Part shown: piece after piece, positions 25,586-33,201 of the stretch
Numbering within the stretch: position 1 is the stretch's first letter
Layout: every line of letters begins with the position of its first letter
Assembly: GCA_000018565.1 (NCBI GenBank)
Contig: CP000875.1
Coordinates: 4,851,199 to 4,915,198, forward strand
DNA: 64,000 nucleotides
Reading direction: 5' to 3'
Origin: Herpetosiphon aurantiacus DSM 785
GTDB lineage: Bacteria; Chloroflexota; Chloroflexia; Chloroflexales; Herpetosiphonaceae
Translations under genes and position numbers: made by a program
The notes under the pieces: model-generated
The model's input: the letters and a program-made list of their open reading frames with translations, nothing else
Told to the model about the DNA's origin: nothing
The model's database searches: none

Positions 25586-26782
25586 ATGGCTCCGGAAACA
25601 ATTTATTTAGATCATGCAGCGACGACTGCGACCGATCCAAGGGTGGTTGAGGCCATGCTGCCCTACTTCAACACGGCCTATGGCAATCCCTCGAGCATCT
25701 ATCGGCTGGGCCGCGCAGCGCTCGAAGGCGTAGATGAAGCCCGCGAAACCGTTGCGAGTTTGCTAGGAGCAAAACGCAAAGAAATTGTGTTTACCAGCGG
25801 CGGCTCCGAAGCCGATAATTTGGCGATCAAGGGCGTGGCATTTGCTCAGCGTGATGCAGGCAAAGGCAATCACATCATCACCAGTGCCATTGAACATCAC
25901 GCGGTGCTGCATGCAGTGGAATATCTCGAACACTTTGGCTTTGAAATCACGATTTTGCCGGTCGATAGCACGGGTTTGGTTGCCGTGGCCGATTTACGGG
26001 CCGCGATTCGCCCAACCACGGTGTTGGTCAGCATTATGGCCGCCAACAACGAGATTGGCACGATTCAGCCAATTGCCGAATTGGGCGCGGTTTGTCGCGA
26101 GCACAATGTGCTGTTTCATACCGATGCCGTGCAGTTGATCGGGGCGCAACCAATTAATGTTAAAGAATTGAATGTTGATTTGTTGAGCCTAACTGCGCAT
26201 AAATTTTATGGTCCCAAAGGCGTAGGCGCGTTGTATATGCGGCGCGGCGTACCCTTGCTACCGTTGATTAATGGTGGCTCACAGGAACGGCGGTTACGCG
26301 CTGGCACCGAAAATGTGCCTGGGATCGTTGGGCTAGCCAAAGCCTTGCAACTTGCCGTCGATGAATTGCCACAAAGCAGCAACCAACTAACCAGCCTGCG
26401 CGATCGGCTGATTAGCGGAATTGAGGCAGCAATCCCGCATGTCTATTTAAATGGCCATCGCAGCCAGCGTTTGCCCAATAATGTCAACATGTCGTTTGAT
26501 TTTATTGAGGGCGAAAGCATGTTGTTGTTGCTTGATCAGCAGGGCATTTATGCCTCGAGTGGCTCGGCCTGCACCAGCGGTTCGCTTGACCCATCGCATG
26601 TTCTGATGGCCTTGGGCTTGAGTGCCGAACGCGCTCATGGCAGCCTGCGCATGACCCTTGGCCGCGAGAACACCGCCGAGCAAATCGAGCGCGTCTTAGC
26701 ATTGTTGCCGCCAATCGTCGAGCGCTTGCGGGCAGTTTCGCCGATGTATCGCCATTTCTTGGCGGAACAAACTGTTTATTAA
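25586..26782 (+). CDS. Cysteine desulfurase, NifS/IscS family
   Basis: 398 residues. PLP enzyme that removes sulfur from cysteine for Fe-S clusters or tRNA thiolation. Visible motifs: 'IYLDHAATTATDPRV' at the start, 'NPSSIYRLGRAAL', 'FTSGGSEADNLAIKG', the PLP Lys in 'LTAHKFYGPKGVGAL', and the persulfide Cys in 'ASSGSACTSGSLDPSHVL' (the group I/IscS-NifS type loop). No IscU or MnmA gene is adjacent, so its partner is not clear from context. It is followed by palindromic repeats. Confidence 0.95.
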   Translation: MAPETIYLDHAATTATDPRVVEAMLPYFNTAYGNPSSIYRLGRAALEGVDEARETVASLLGAKRKEIVFTSGGSEADNLAIKGVAFAQRDAGKGNHIITSAIEHHAVLHAVEYLEHFGFEITILPVDSTGLVAVADLRAAIRPTTVLVSIMAANNEIGTIQPIAELGAVCREHNVLFHTDAVQLIGAQPINVKELNVDLLSLTAHKFYGPKGVGALYMRRGVPLLPLINGGSQERRLRAGTENVPGIVGLAKALQLAVDELPQSSNQLTSLRDRLISGIEAAIPHVYLNGHRSQRLPNNVNMSFDFIEGESMLLLLDQQGIYASSGSACTSGSLDPSHVLMALGLSAERAHGSLRMTLGRENTAEQIERVLALLPPIVERLRAVSPMYRHFLAEQTVY

Positions 26783-26785
26783 GCT

Positions 26786-27020
26786 TGTCAATCCCTCTCC
26801 CCCGCCTCTCTCCTACTGCGGCGGGCAGGGGCATTCCAAGCTTCATAATCGAGGGATTCCGCCTCGCGTGCGGGAGCGGAGGCTAAAATACAAGGAAAGG
26901 TTTTAAGATCCCTCACCCCCAACCCCTCTCCCACTGCGGCGGGAGAGGGGCGATCCAGTGATCATGATCAAGGGTTTCCCCCTCGCCTCGCCTGCGGGAG
27001 AGGGGGCTAGGGGGTGAGGG
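26786..27020. repeat. Two CCCTCACCCC/GGGAGAGGGG palindromic units
   Basis: Fills most of the gap between the cysteine desulfurase and trigger factor genes. The second unit (26910-27020) is the cleaner: CCCTCACCCCCAACCCCTC... is opposed by GGGGTGAGGG at its end, with an internal CCCCTCTCCC / GGGAGAGGGG hairpin. The first unit (about 26786-26887) is degraded. The same family occurs at 52.8 and 63.9 kb. Confidence 0.85.
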
Positions 27021-27074
27021 CATGATAATTACCTAATTTACCCCAGATTCGCTAGCCCCGCCTGAGCGATGTTC

Positions 27075-27083
27075 TGGTATAAT
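27075..27083 (+). promoter_or_regulatory. Extended -10 element upstream of trigger factor
   Basis: TGGTATAAT, a perfect -10 with TGn, 69 nt before the GTG start. No clear -35 is seen at 17 nt spacing. Confidence 0.5.
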
Positions 27084-27151
27084 GTCACGCTAGACTGCCT
27101 TCGTTGGCGATAGTTAAAGATCGCTTAAATACCATATACTTTGGAGATCGT

Positions 27152-28597
27152 GTGAAAGTCACAACTGAACAATTACCAAAGCGCATTGTTGCGCTTGAGA
27201 TCGAGCCAGACGCAGCGACGATAGAAAAAGAATTGAACAAGGCCGCGCAACGGATTGCCAGCAAGGTTGCCATTCCAGGCTTCCGCAAAGGTAAAGCTCC
27301 TCGCTTTATCGTTGAAAACTACTATGGCAAGGCCGCAATTTTAGAAGAAGCGACCGACGAAATTATCAATGTAGCCTTCCGCGCTGCACTCGAACAAGAA
27401 AATATCAAGCCAGTCGCTCAAGCTTCCTTAGAAAAATTAGAGCCAGAGCCATTCCGCTTCCGTATCTTGGTTCCGGTTGAGCCAGAAGTGATCTTGCCCG
27501 ATTACAAGGCGATCACGGTTGATCTCACCGAAGAACCAGTTACCGATGCAACCTTGGAAGTTGCCTTGGATCAAGCTCGTGAAAAACACGTCGTTTTGAG
27601 CGCTCCCGAAGGCGAGCCAGAAGCCGCTGAAGGCGATCAACTCACCGCAACCGTCCAAACCTTGGTCGATGGTGTGCCTTTGCATAAACTCGACGAAGAG
27701 GATGATGACGATGATGACGATGACGACGACGATGATGATGACGACGACGATGATGATGATGATGATGACGATGATGACGATGACGATGACGATGATGACG
27801 ACGACGACGATGACGATGATGACGACGATGACGACGATGACGATGATGAAGGCGAACCAACGACCTTAATCATGGAAGAACGCCGCATCGTGCCTGAACT
27901 GTATGCAGGCTTGAAAGGCATCAAAGCTGGTGAAACTCGCGAAATCAGCGCTCACCTGCCAGCCGATCATCCAGATGCACGGGTTGCCGATAAAGATGTT
28001 GTATTCAAAGTAACTGTCAGCGAAATTCAAAATCGCCAATTGCCAGCATGGGAAGAACTCCCAGGTTTGGAAGAATTTGAAGGCGATTTGGATGCCTACA
28101 AGGCTGACCTCATGGAGCGTTTGGTCAAGAATTCAGGCGATCACCATCGCCGCAATGTCTTGAACCAATACCTCGAAGAAGTTGTCGCTGCAACCAGCTT
28201 CGATGTGCCCGATGCCTTGATTGCTGAACGCGCCCACGAATTGCTCCACGAGCAAGTTGAATCGTTGGCTCGCTATGGCATCAACATGGAGCAATACCTG
28301 CAAATCGTTGGCAAAACCCACGACGAAGCAGTCCAAGAATTGTTGCCCCGTGGCGAAGAAAGCTTGAAATCATCGTTGGTTGTGCGCAAAATCGTTGAAG
28401 CCGAAGGCTTGAGCGTTGACGAAAGCGAAATCAATGCTGAAATCGAACGCATCTTGAACGATTTCCCTGATGCCCAACGTGGCCCAGCCCGCCGCCGCCT
28501 CGAAAAAGAATTGCGGCCTCAAGTTGCTGGCTCGTTGCTCGACAAGAAATTGCAAGATCGCTTGGTCGAATTGGCAACTGGCAACGCCGCTGCCTAA
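27152..28597 (+). CDS. tig: Trigger factor with 49-residue poly-aspartate insert
   Basis: 481 residues from a GTG at 27152 (GGAG 5 nt upstream). Ribosome-bound chaperone. Domains: the ribosome-docking N-domain with 'FRKGKAPRFIVENYYG' (~45-60, the conserved G-F-R-x-G-K-x-P loop), an FKBP-type PPIase domain (~150-300), and the C-terminal helical chaperone domain. Inside the PPIase domain, at residues 184-232 (27701-27847), there are 49 consecutive Asp residues encoded by a mix of 27 GAT and 22 GAC codons, preceded by DEE and followed by EGEP. The rest of the domain resumes normally ('GLKGIKAGETREI'). The insert is in frame, without interruption. It lies after 'LVDGVPLHK', an edge where the FKBP domain of trigger factors has a loop. 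Confidence 0.95.
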   Translation: MKVTTEQLPKRIVALEIEPDAATIEKELNKAAQRIASKVAIPGFRKGKAPRFIVENYYGKAAILEEATDEIINVAFRAALEQENIKPVAQASLEKLEPEPFRFRILVPVEPEVILPDYKAITVDLTEEPVTDATLEVALDQAREKHVVLSAPEGEPEAAEGDQLTATVQTLVDGVPLHKLDEEDDDDDDDDDDDDDDDDDDDDDDDDDDDDDDDDDDDDDDDDDDDDDDDDDEGEPTTLIMEERRIVPELYAGLKGIKAGETREISAHLPADHPDARVADKDVVFKVTVSEIQNRQLPAWEELPGLEEFEGDLDAYKADLMERLVKNSGDHHRRNVLNQYLEEVVAATSFDVPDALIAERAHELLHEQVESLARYGINMEQYLQIVGKTHDEAVQELLPRGEESLKSSLVVRKIVEAEGLSVDESEINAEIERILNDFPDAQRGPARRRLEKELRPQVAGSLLDKKLQDRLVELATGNAAA

Positions 28598-28614
28598 TTC
28601 CAAACCGCATCAAG

Positions 28615-28650
28615 CCCCCTTGTCCTAGCAATTGGGCAAGGGGGTTTTTT
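28615..28650 (+). terminator. Intrinsic terminator after trigger factor
   Basis: CCCCCTTG / CAAGGGGG stem (10 of 11 bp if extended inwards) followed by TTTTTT, 18 nt after the stop codon. Confidence 0.9.
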
Positions 28651-28705
28651 GTTTAAAGGCAAAAGGCAAAAATCAAAAGTTAGAAGCGGGTCAGGGGTCA
28701 GATTT

Positions 28706-28775
28706 TTAACCACGAAGAGCGCGAAGGATCGCTAAGCTCAATTCCTTCGTGCTCTTCGTGTCCTTCGTGGATCAA
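28706..28775. repeat. Inverted repeat of the CACGAAG family
   Basis: 'CCACGAAGAGCGCGAAGGA' at about 28710 is opposed by 'TCCTTCGTGCTCTTCGTG' (16 of 17 bases in the core arms), with a further 'TCCTTCGTGGATCAAAA' tail. It lies between convergent genes. Confidence 0.75.
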
Positions 28776-28780
28776 AAATT

Positions 28781-29971
28781 CTATGGAATCCAGACGGGAT
28801 AGCTACCATATTCAAAGGCTTGGATTGCCTGGGTTGCTGGATTCCACACCAGAACCTGCGGCGTTGCATAGATTGGCCCAGCCTCATCACAGCTGTAATC
28901 GCCCTTGGCAAAGGTCAGCCAATCGCCCGTTGGGTTCCATGCTGCTCCATGAATTGCTTGCCCATTATCGGCCAAAATTGGGCTTAAATTGGGATTACGG
29001 GCTGGTGCACTAAAATCTGGAGCCTGCACGCTCAACACTTGTGCACCCAAACAAGCACTAATATGAAAATTATCAATAAAGGCGATTTGCTCACGCTCTT
29101 GGTTAAATTGCAACCGCAAAATCCCATTGCCGCCTATGTCGGTCACGGCTTGGGGAGCACCATCAACCACGGCCCACCATTGCATGCCATTGCCCGATGC
29201 TCCCAGCAAATTAACTTGACCACCATGAAAATAGATTTGGTCGGCATAGCTCAAAAGTTCATCAACCGCCCAAGTGCCATGTTCATCTTCCACTAGCTCA
29301 AGTATTGGACTAAATGCACCATCATCAAGGTTGGCTGTGCCAATTTGATTGCCATTGTGCACCAGCAGCCCAAGCCCATCGCTGAGCCAAGCAGCACGAT
29401 AACCAATCGTGCTCACCACGGTACTGGCGGGCGTAGCACTATTCAAATCATACACATCAACAAAGGCTTCGCCCATATCGGTTAATTTCAGCAGGGCAAA
29501 TTTGCCATCGCCGCGCGGCGACCAAATTGGCTCAAAGCTACTGGGCAAGCGCAAAAGCTCTTGAAAATCGGTGGTGTAAATATGCAAAAAATCGCCTTTG
29601 AACACACTCAAATAATGCAGGCTGGGGTCGATTCCCAAGCGCGATAATGGCAATGATCCTTGTTCTTTGTAGGCCGTTTGCAAATCACCACCAGTTGGCG
29701 TGATTGAGTTAATTGCAAATCCCAAGGGATCGATAAAATAGATTCGGCCCGTGAGCATCGAAGTATCAACCAAGGCGTTGGGGTCGTCAAGCGTTGGTGT
29801 AGCAAGCTCGGCGGTTGGCTCGTTCGGAGCTAAACTTGCGGTAGCAATCACCTCAACTTGGGCGGCAGTGGTCAGGGTTGGCGGTGGCGTAATCGTCGGC
29901 TGAGCTGCTTGGCTGCCACATCCAGCCACAAGCAACAAGCTCAGCAGACCACTGAATAAACGTATGTGCAT
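28781..29971 (-). CDS. Lipoprotein with beta-propeller-like repeats
   Basis: 396 residues. A signal peptide with lipobox LLVAGC (Cys ~18) predicts a membrane-anchored exported lipoprotein. A Thr/Pro-rich spacer follows (to ~65). The rest has WD/TolB-like strand patterns such as 'LSVFKGDFLHIYTTDFQELLRLPSSFEPIWSPRGDGKFALL' broken into short blades and a late 'GAAWNPTGDWLTFAKGDYSCDEAG'. No catalytic motif. GAGGAG precedes the ATG. It may be a sensor or scaffold on the cell surface; function unknown. Confidence 0.75.
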   Translation of the reverse strand: MHIRLFSGLLSLLLVAGCGSQAAQPTITPPPTLTTAAQVEVIATASLAPNEPTAELATPTLDDPNALVDTSMLTGRIYFIDPLGFAINSITPTGGDLQTAYKEQGSLPLSRLGIDPSLHYLSVFKGDFLHIYTTDFQELLRLPSSFEPIWSPRGDGKFALLKLTDMGEAFVDVYDLNSATPASTVVSTIGYRAAWLSDGLGLLVHNGNQIGTANLDDGAFSPILELVEDEHGTWAVDELLSYADQIYFHGGQVNLLGASGNGMQWWAVVDGAPQAVTDIGGNGILRLQFNQEREQIAFIDNFHISACLGAQVLSVQAPDFSAPARNPNLSPILADNGQAIHGAAWNPTGDWLTFAKGDYSCDEAGPIYATPQVLVWNPATQAIQAFEYGSYPVWIP

Positions 29972-30070
29972 ACAAACTCCTCAAATCAAAAAAGCGTGCC
30001 TTGGTTATAGCACGCTCCTGATCAATTCACCACGATAGCCAACTTAATCGCATCTGAGAAAAAGCTGATG

Positions 30071-31024
30071 TTATGGTTGCAATTGGACATCCATATGCAC
30101 TGTTTGCTCGATTGGCACAGCCAACGATTGGCCAGCATCTTCACCTTCAAGCTTCATAATGACTGACATCGTTTGATCAAAGACGTTCGATTTCAACATC
30201 CCAGTTTTTTCATCAATCACCACAACACCCTTTTGGGTATTGCCGTTTTTACCATTTTCAATCGTCATTTTGATATTTTCATCTTCGGCCAAGCCTGGAA
30301 AGTTGAATTCGCCTAAGGCAAAATCGCCAGTCAGATCAAAGGTTGCCAAGCCCGCGTTACGTTCTTTCAAGGTATAGGTATTGGTCAAAACCATCGAGAA
30401 AATTTGCAAATTCAGATCGGTTACATCTTGCCATGAATCGCCAATCACCATAGGTTTACCACCAAATGGAATAATTGTGGCTTTAGCATAGCTTTGCTCA
30501 AGTGTTTTGGTCAGCATATCGCGCATCATGGCAACTTCAGGCGTGATTTCATTCTCACCGAGCATCTTGTCGATCCATTGATCCATGCCATCGATCTTGT
30601 TAACCGATGCTTCTGGGCTTAGGGTAATCGTGATTGGTTGGCCGGTCATGCCAGCAAATTGGGCTAACTCTGGTGAATCGGTGCTGGCAGCTGGATCAGT
30701 TGAATCGTAGGTCATGGTTTGATCAGCGGTTTGGCTTTCAACCCGAATCGAATCGATCATAACCTGCATCACGGTTTCACCTTCGGCTGAGACCGAAATG
30801 ATATTTTGCTGCATTGCCATCGTGGTCGTAGTCACTTGGGTTTGTTCAGTGCCAAACATGCTTTGGGTTGTATGTTGCACTTGGGTTGATGTATAGCGAT
30901 AGGTTTGATTTGGCTGAACATTCAATTTAAGCGTCAGGCTTTCGCTGTTGGTGGCGGCTTGCTCGTTTGTGCCACAAGCGACTAACCCCACCAAAACCAA
31001 CAATACCAACATCCGTCGTAACAT
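30071..31024 (-). CDS. Lipoprotein, DUF6263-like
   Basis: 317 residues with signal peptide and lipobox VGLVAC (Cys ~17). The mature part begins 'LTLKLNVQPNQTYRYTSTQVQHTTQS' and contains 'GGKPMVIGDSWQDVT' and 'TYTLKERNAGLATFDLTG', the pattern of DUF6263 proteins (beta-rich exported proteins of unknown role). Free-standing, with 99 nt separating it from the lipoprotein downstream. Family assignment by pattern only. Confidence 0.7.
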   Translation of the reverse strand: MLRRMLVLLVLVGLVACGTNEQAATNSESLTLKLNVQPNQTYRYTSTQVQHTTQSMFGTEQTQVTTTTMAMQQNIISVSAEGETVMQVMIDSIRVESQTADQTMTYDSTDPAASTDSPELAQFAGMTGQPITITLSPEASVNKIDGMDQWIDKMLGENEITPEVAMMRDMLTKTLEQSYAKATIIPFGGKPMVIGDSWQDVTDLNLQIFSMVLTNTYTLKERNAGLATFDLTGDFALGEFNFPGLAEDENIKMTIENGKNGNTQKGVVVIDEKTGMLKSNVFDQTMSVIMKLEGEDAGQSLAVPIEQTVHMDVQLQP

Positions 31025-31134
31025 AAAGCGGCCTCAATTGCACTAAAAATCCAAGATCGCTCTCGCCGATCTTGGCATCTAATCGTACTAACTATACTCG
31101 ATTTTTAGCGCAATAGTTCAGCCTTACGGTGGAT

Positions 31135-31392
31135 TTAGCCTATTTTGCGGGCTTGACGACTAGCCAAGGCATATAACACCGTGGTGATCGTAAACGAGCC
31201 GCTAGGAAAACTGAAAAAGTAGCGCAATGAAAGCAGCGCCAAGCCCAACGAAACGGCACTATTAAACCGCCAGATCGAACGCAAACGGGCCAGATCATTG
31301 CCTAACGCTCGCATCACGAGCAAATTCAGGCCACCATAAACGATCAGCAAATAGCCCATCGCCAACGAAAAGCCCGTATTGAGTTCGAGCAT
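31135..31392 (-). CDS. Small membrane protein, last gene of the TetR operon
   Basis: 85 residues with two or three hydrophobic helices ('LAMGYLLIVYGGLNLLVMRAL', 'AVSLGLALLSLRYFF', 'TITTVLYALAS'). No family recognised. Starts 6 nt after the preceding 49-codon gene with little SD of its own, so it is probably translated by coupling. Confidence 0.65.
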   Translation of the reverse strand: MLELNTGFSLAMGYLLIVYGGLNLLVMRALGNDLARLRSIWRFNSAVSLGLALLSLRYFFSFPSGSFTITTVLYALASRQARKIG

Positions 31393-31398
31393 GGTGCG

Positions 31399-31548
31399 TT
31401 AAGCGGCTGGCAATTGCACCTGAATTTGTTGCAAACGAGCCGTAACACCTGAATTAGCCGAGGTTTCAAATAATTGAAAATGCGTGTGACCAACCCCAAC
31501 CAAGATAAAAATCCAAGCACTGAGCTTGCCAAAAAACCTTGGTTTCAT
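31399..31548 (-). CDS. 49-residue single-pass membrane peptide
   Basis: Begins at the ATG at 31548, with AAGGAG upstream and a four-base ATGA overlap with the preceding gene's stop. One hydrophobic helix ('LSAWIFILVGVGHTHFQLF'), then a polar tail rich in Gln. A short but well-supported reading frame because of its coupled start and 6-nt spacing to the next gene. Function unknown. Confidence 0.6.
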   Translation of the reverse strand: MKPRFFGKLSAWIFILVGVGHTHFQLFETSANSGVTARLQQIQVQLPAA

Positions 31549-31943
31549 TGATGTGCTCCTTGGATCAGCTGCTTGTTCCGTGGCGCAGCCCACCATGTTA
31601 GCCCCGCCAAAACCGCCAATAACAACCATTGCGGAGCCAACCAAAGCTGACCAGCCAGCAAATTCAGCCCTAGCCACAAGCCACTATAGGCCAAATATTG
31701 CCCAACGATCAGCCGTGCTTGTTCAAGCGGCTGCGGCTGGCGATCTAAGCGCCAAACTTGATAGGCCAACCAACCAAGATGGATCGTAATCATGTGCCAA
31801 GTTGCTAAAAGTTCGAGGCGTGGGCTGGCGGCCAAGGTAGTTTGGTTCATGGCTTGAATACCAGTTAATTGGCCGCCAACCCCATGAATTAACGCCGTTA
31901 CCCCACCAATCAAGCCCACAATTGTTGTTCGTGCTAACATCAT
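31545..31943 (-). CDS. Four-helix small membrane protein
   Basis: 132 residues. Two adjacent ATGs (31943, 31940) follow AGGAG; the second has better spacing. Four hydrophobic segments at about 3-22, 45-62, 78-96 and 101-119; the charged segment between helices 2 and 3 is 'RLDRQPQPLEQARL'. It resembles small integral proteins near DUF2867-type genes but no family is assigned. Third gene of the operon. Confidence 0.65.
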   Translation of the reverse strand: MMLARTTIVGLIGGVTALIHGVGGQLTGIQAMNQTTLAASPRLELLATWHMITIHLGWLAYQVWRLDRQPQPLEQARLIVGQYLAYSGLWLGLNLLAGQLWLAPQWLLLAVLAGLTWWAAPRNKQLIQGAHQ

Positions 31944-31949
31944 TTGCTC

Positions 31950-32471
31950 CTATGTGGTTGGCTGACCCGCCAAACCAGCCTTGATCATCTGATTGACGAC
32001 GATATGATGAAATGGTCGAATCACATTGAAATAAACTGGCCCCGTCCAAGCGTGATAGCACACAATTGTGACCGTGTGCAAATTGTAATTGTTGCCACCA
32101 AGCGGCTCCAGCACAATCGCCAACCAAGCGGTGAGATGCGATTCGCTGGCCGAGGCCACCAAATATTGGCCTTCGGCAGCGGCTGTAACTTTGAAAAAGC
32201 CCAAGTTTTGGCCAACTTGCATGGGCACTTGTTCAGGTCGTAGCTGGTTTGAGTTGGGTATGCCTTGTTGGCGCATGCCCAATAAGCGCACAAAGCCCCA
32301 ACGAATCGCATACAAACTTTGCATCCAACGTGGGTTATAGCCAATCATAGCCGCAATAAAACGGCGTAACTCATGCTCAGGCTGGGTTGTCTGAATTTGG
32401 CGGGTTTTAACATCAATATGATTCGATTGGGCGATCAGCGGTGCCAGAATTGGGTGCTGCGTGATCGACAT
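31950..32471 (-). CDS. DUF2867-like protein
   Basis: About 173 residues from the ATG at 32471, preceded by GGAGG. The pattern 'LRRFIAAMIGYNPRWMQSLYAIRW', 'FFKVTAAAEGQYLVASASESHLTAWLAIVLEP' and 'VTIVCYHAWTGPVYFNVIRPFHHIVV' matches DUF2867 proteins, a SRPBCC-like family of unknown function. It overlaps the end of the TetR gene by 59 nt and is 6 nt from the membrane-protein gene that follows. Confidence 0.75.
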   Translation of the reverse strand: MSITQHPILAPLIAQSNHIDVKTRQIQTTQPEHELRRFIAAMIGYNPRWMQSLYAIRWGFVRLLGMRQQGIPNSNQLRPEQVPMQVGQNLGFFKVTAAAEGQYLVASASESHLTAWLAIVLEPLGGNNYNLHTVTIVCYHAWTGPVYFNVIRPFHHIVVNQMIKAGLAGQPTT

Positions 32472-33036
32472 CGGAGCCTCCTGGAATTGCATATAAACGT
32501 AAAAATTCGTCATAAATTTGGCGTAAACGAGCCATTGGCAACATTGGTTGCATCAAAATAGCGCCCAGCAAAATGCTATAGCCGTGTTGGGCCATTAACA
32601 AACCGCGCTCAGCATCGCCAGTAATCGCGCTACACAGTTCGGCCACAAAAGTTATGCGCACGTGATCGATGCGTTCGATCATGGCTCGAACCTCAGGATC
32701 AGCCGCAGCCCAGCCGCGCATGGCAATCTCCACATCCCATGGGTCGTTGGCAGCATAAATTGCCACAATCGTCAGCAAATCGAATAGGGCACGTAATTTT
32801 TGAGCTGGATCGTGATAGCCCGCCAAGTGCTGAATAATATCCAAGGTGTCTTGTTGCTCGAATTGCTGCAACAGCGCCGTTTTGTAGCTTGGCCAACCCC
32901 CAAAATGATGATAGAACGAGCCTTTGGTCACCCCCAGATCGGTGGTTAGGCGCTCAATCGTTAAGGCCGCCACTGATTCGCTGCTGAGAATGCTCAAGCC
33001 ATGCTGCAACCAATCCTCACGTCGTACTCGCGCCAT
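32413..33036 (-). CDS. TetR/AcrR-family repressor
   Basis: 207 residues from the ATG at 33036, with GGAGG 6 nt upstream. N-terminal helix-turn-helix 'LTIERLTTDLGVTKGSFYHHFGGW' at about 25-48. The C-terminal ligand domain is divergent, as usual. First gene of a compact five-gene operon and preceded by a 19-bp perfect palindrome lying between its own -35 and -10, so it most probably represses its own operon and is released by an unknown ligand. Confidence 0.92.
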   Translation of the reverse strand: MARVRREDWLQHGLSILSSESVAALTIERLTTDLGVTKGSFYHHFGGWPSYKTALLQQFEQQDTLDIIQHLAGYHDPAQKLRALFDLLTIVAIYAANDPWDVEIAMRGWAAADPEVRAMIERIDHVRITFVAELCSAITGDAERGLLMAQHGYSILLGAILMQPMLPMARLRQIYDEFLRLYAIPGGSDVDHAAPNSGTADRPIESY

Positions 33037-33065
33037 AGCTGCCTCCGTTATGCCATAACTAAAAC

Positions 33066-33084
33066 ATACCATACTGTATGGTAT
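33066..33084. promoter_or_regulatory. TetR operator palindrome
   Basis: ATACCATAC-T-GTATGGTAT, a perfect 9+1+9 palindrome, 29 nt before the tetR start. Confidence 0.75.
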
Positions 33085-33090
33085 TGTCAA
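33069..33090 (-). promoter_or_regulatory. Promoter of the TetR operon
   Basis: Minus strand TTGACA (33090-33085), 16-nt spacer almost entirely made of the operator palindrome, then TATGTT ending at about 33063. Repressor bound here would block RNA polymerase. Confidence 0.6.
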
Positions 33091-33129
33091 ATCAGGTTAA
33101 AACTCTAAAAATATTATCCATGAAAAGCT

Positions 33130-33159
33130 TTGACATTGACTAAGCTGGCAACCTACAAT
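33130..33159 (+). promoter_or_regulatory. Promoter of the alpha-galactosidase gene
   Basis: TTGACA (33130-33135), 18-nt spacer, TACAAT (33154-33159), 42 nt before the ATG at 33202. The divergent TetR operator is 46 nt away and may not control this promoter. Confidence 0.6.
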
Positions 33160-33201
33160 GATCAAATGGTAAGGAACGGCCCTGACCACATGGAGAAATG
33201 T

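Noticed and set aside
26786-27020. tRNA or small RNA gene in the GC-rich gap
   Set aside because: The stems match the CCCTCACCCC palindromic repeat found elsewhere; no cloverleaf or TTC loop is seen.
27637-27924. Open frames for poly-Ser and poly-His/Arg on the opposite strand of the trigger factor
   Set aside because: They are only the complement of the Asp codon run; no ribosome site and no sequence outside the run supports a gene.
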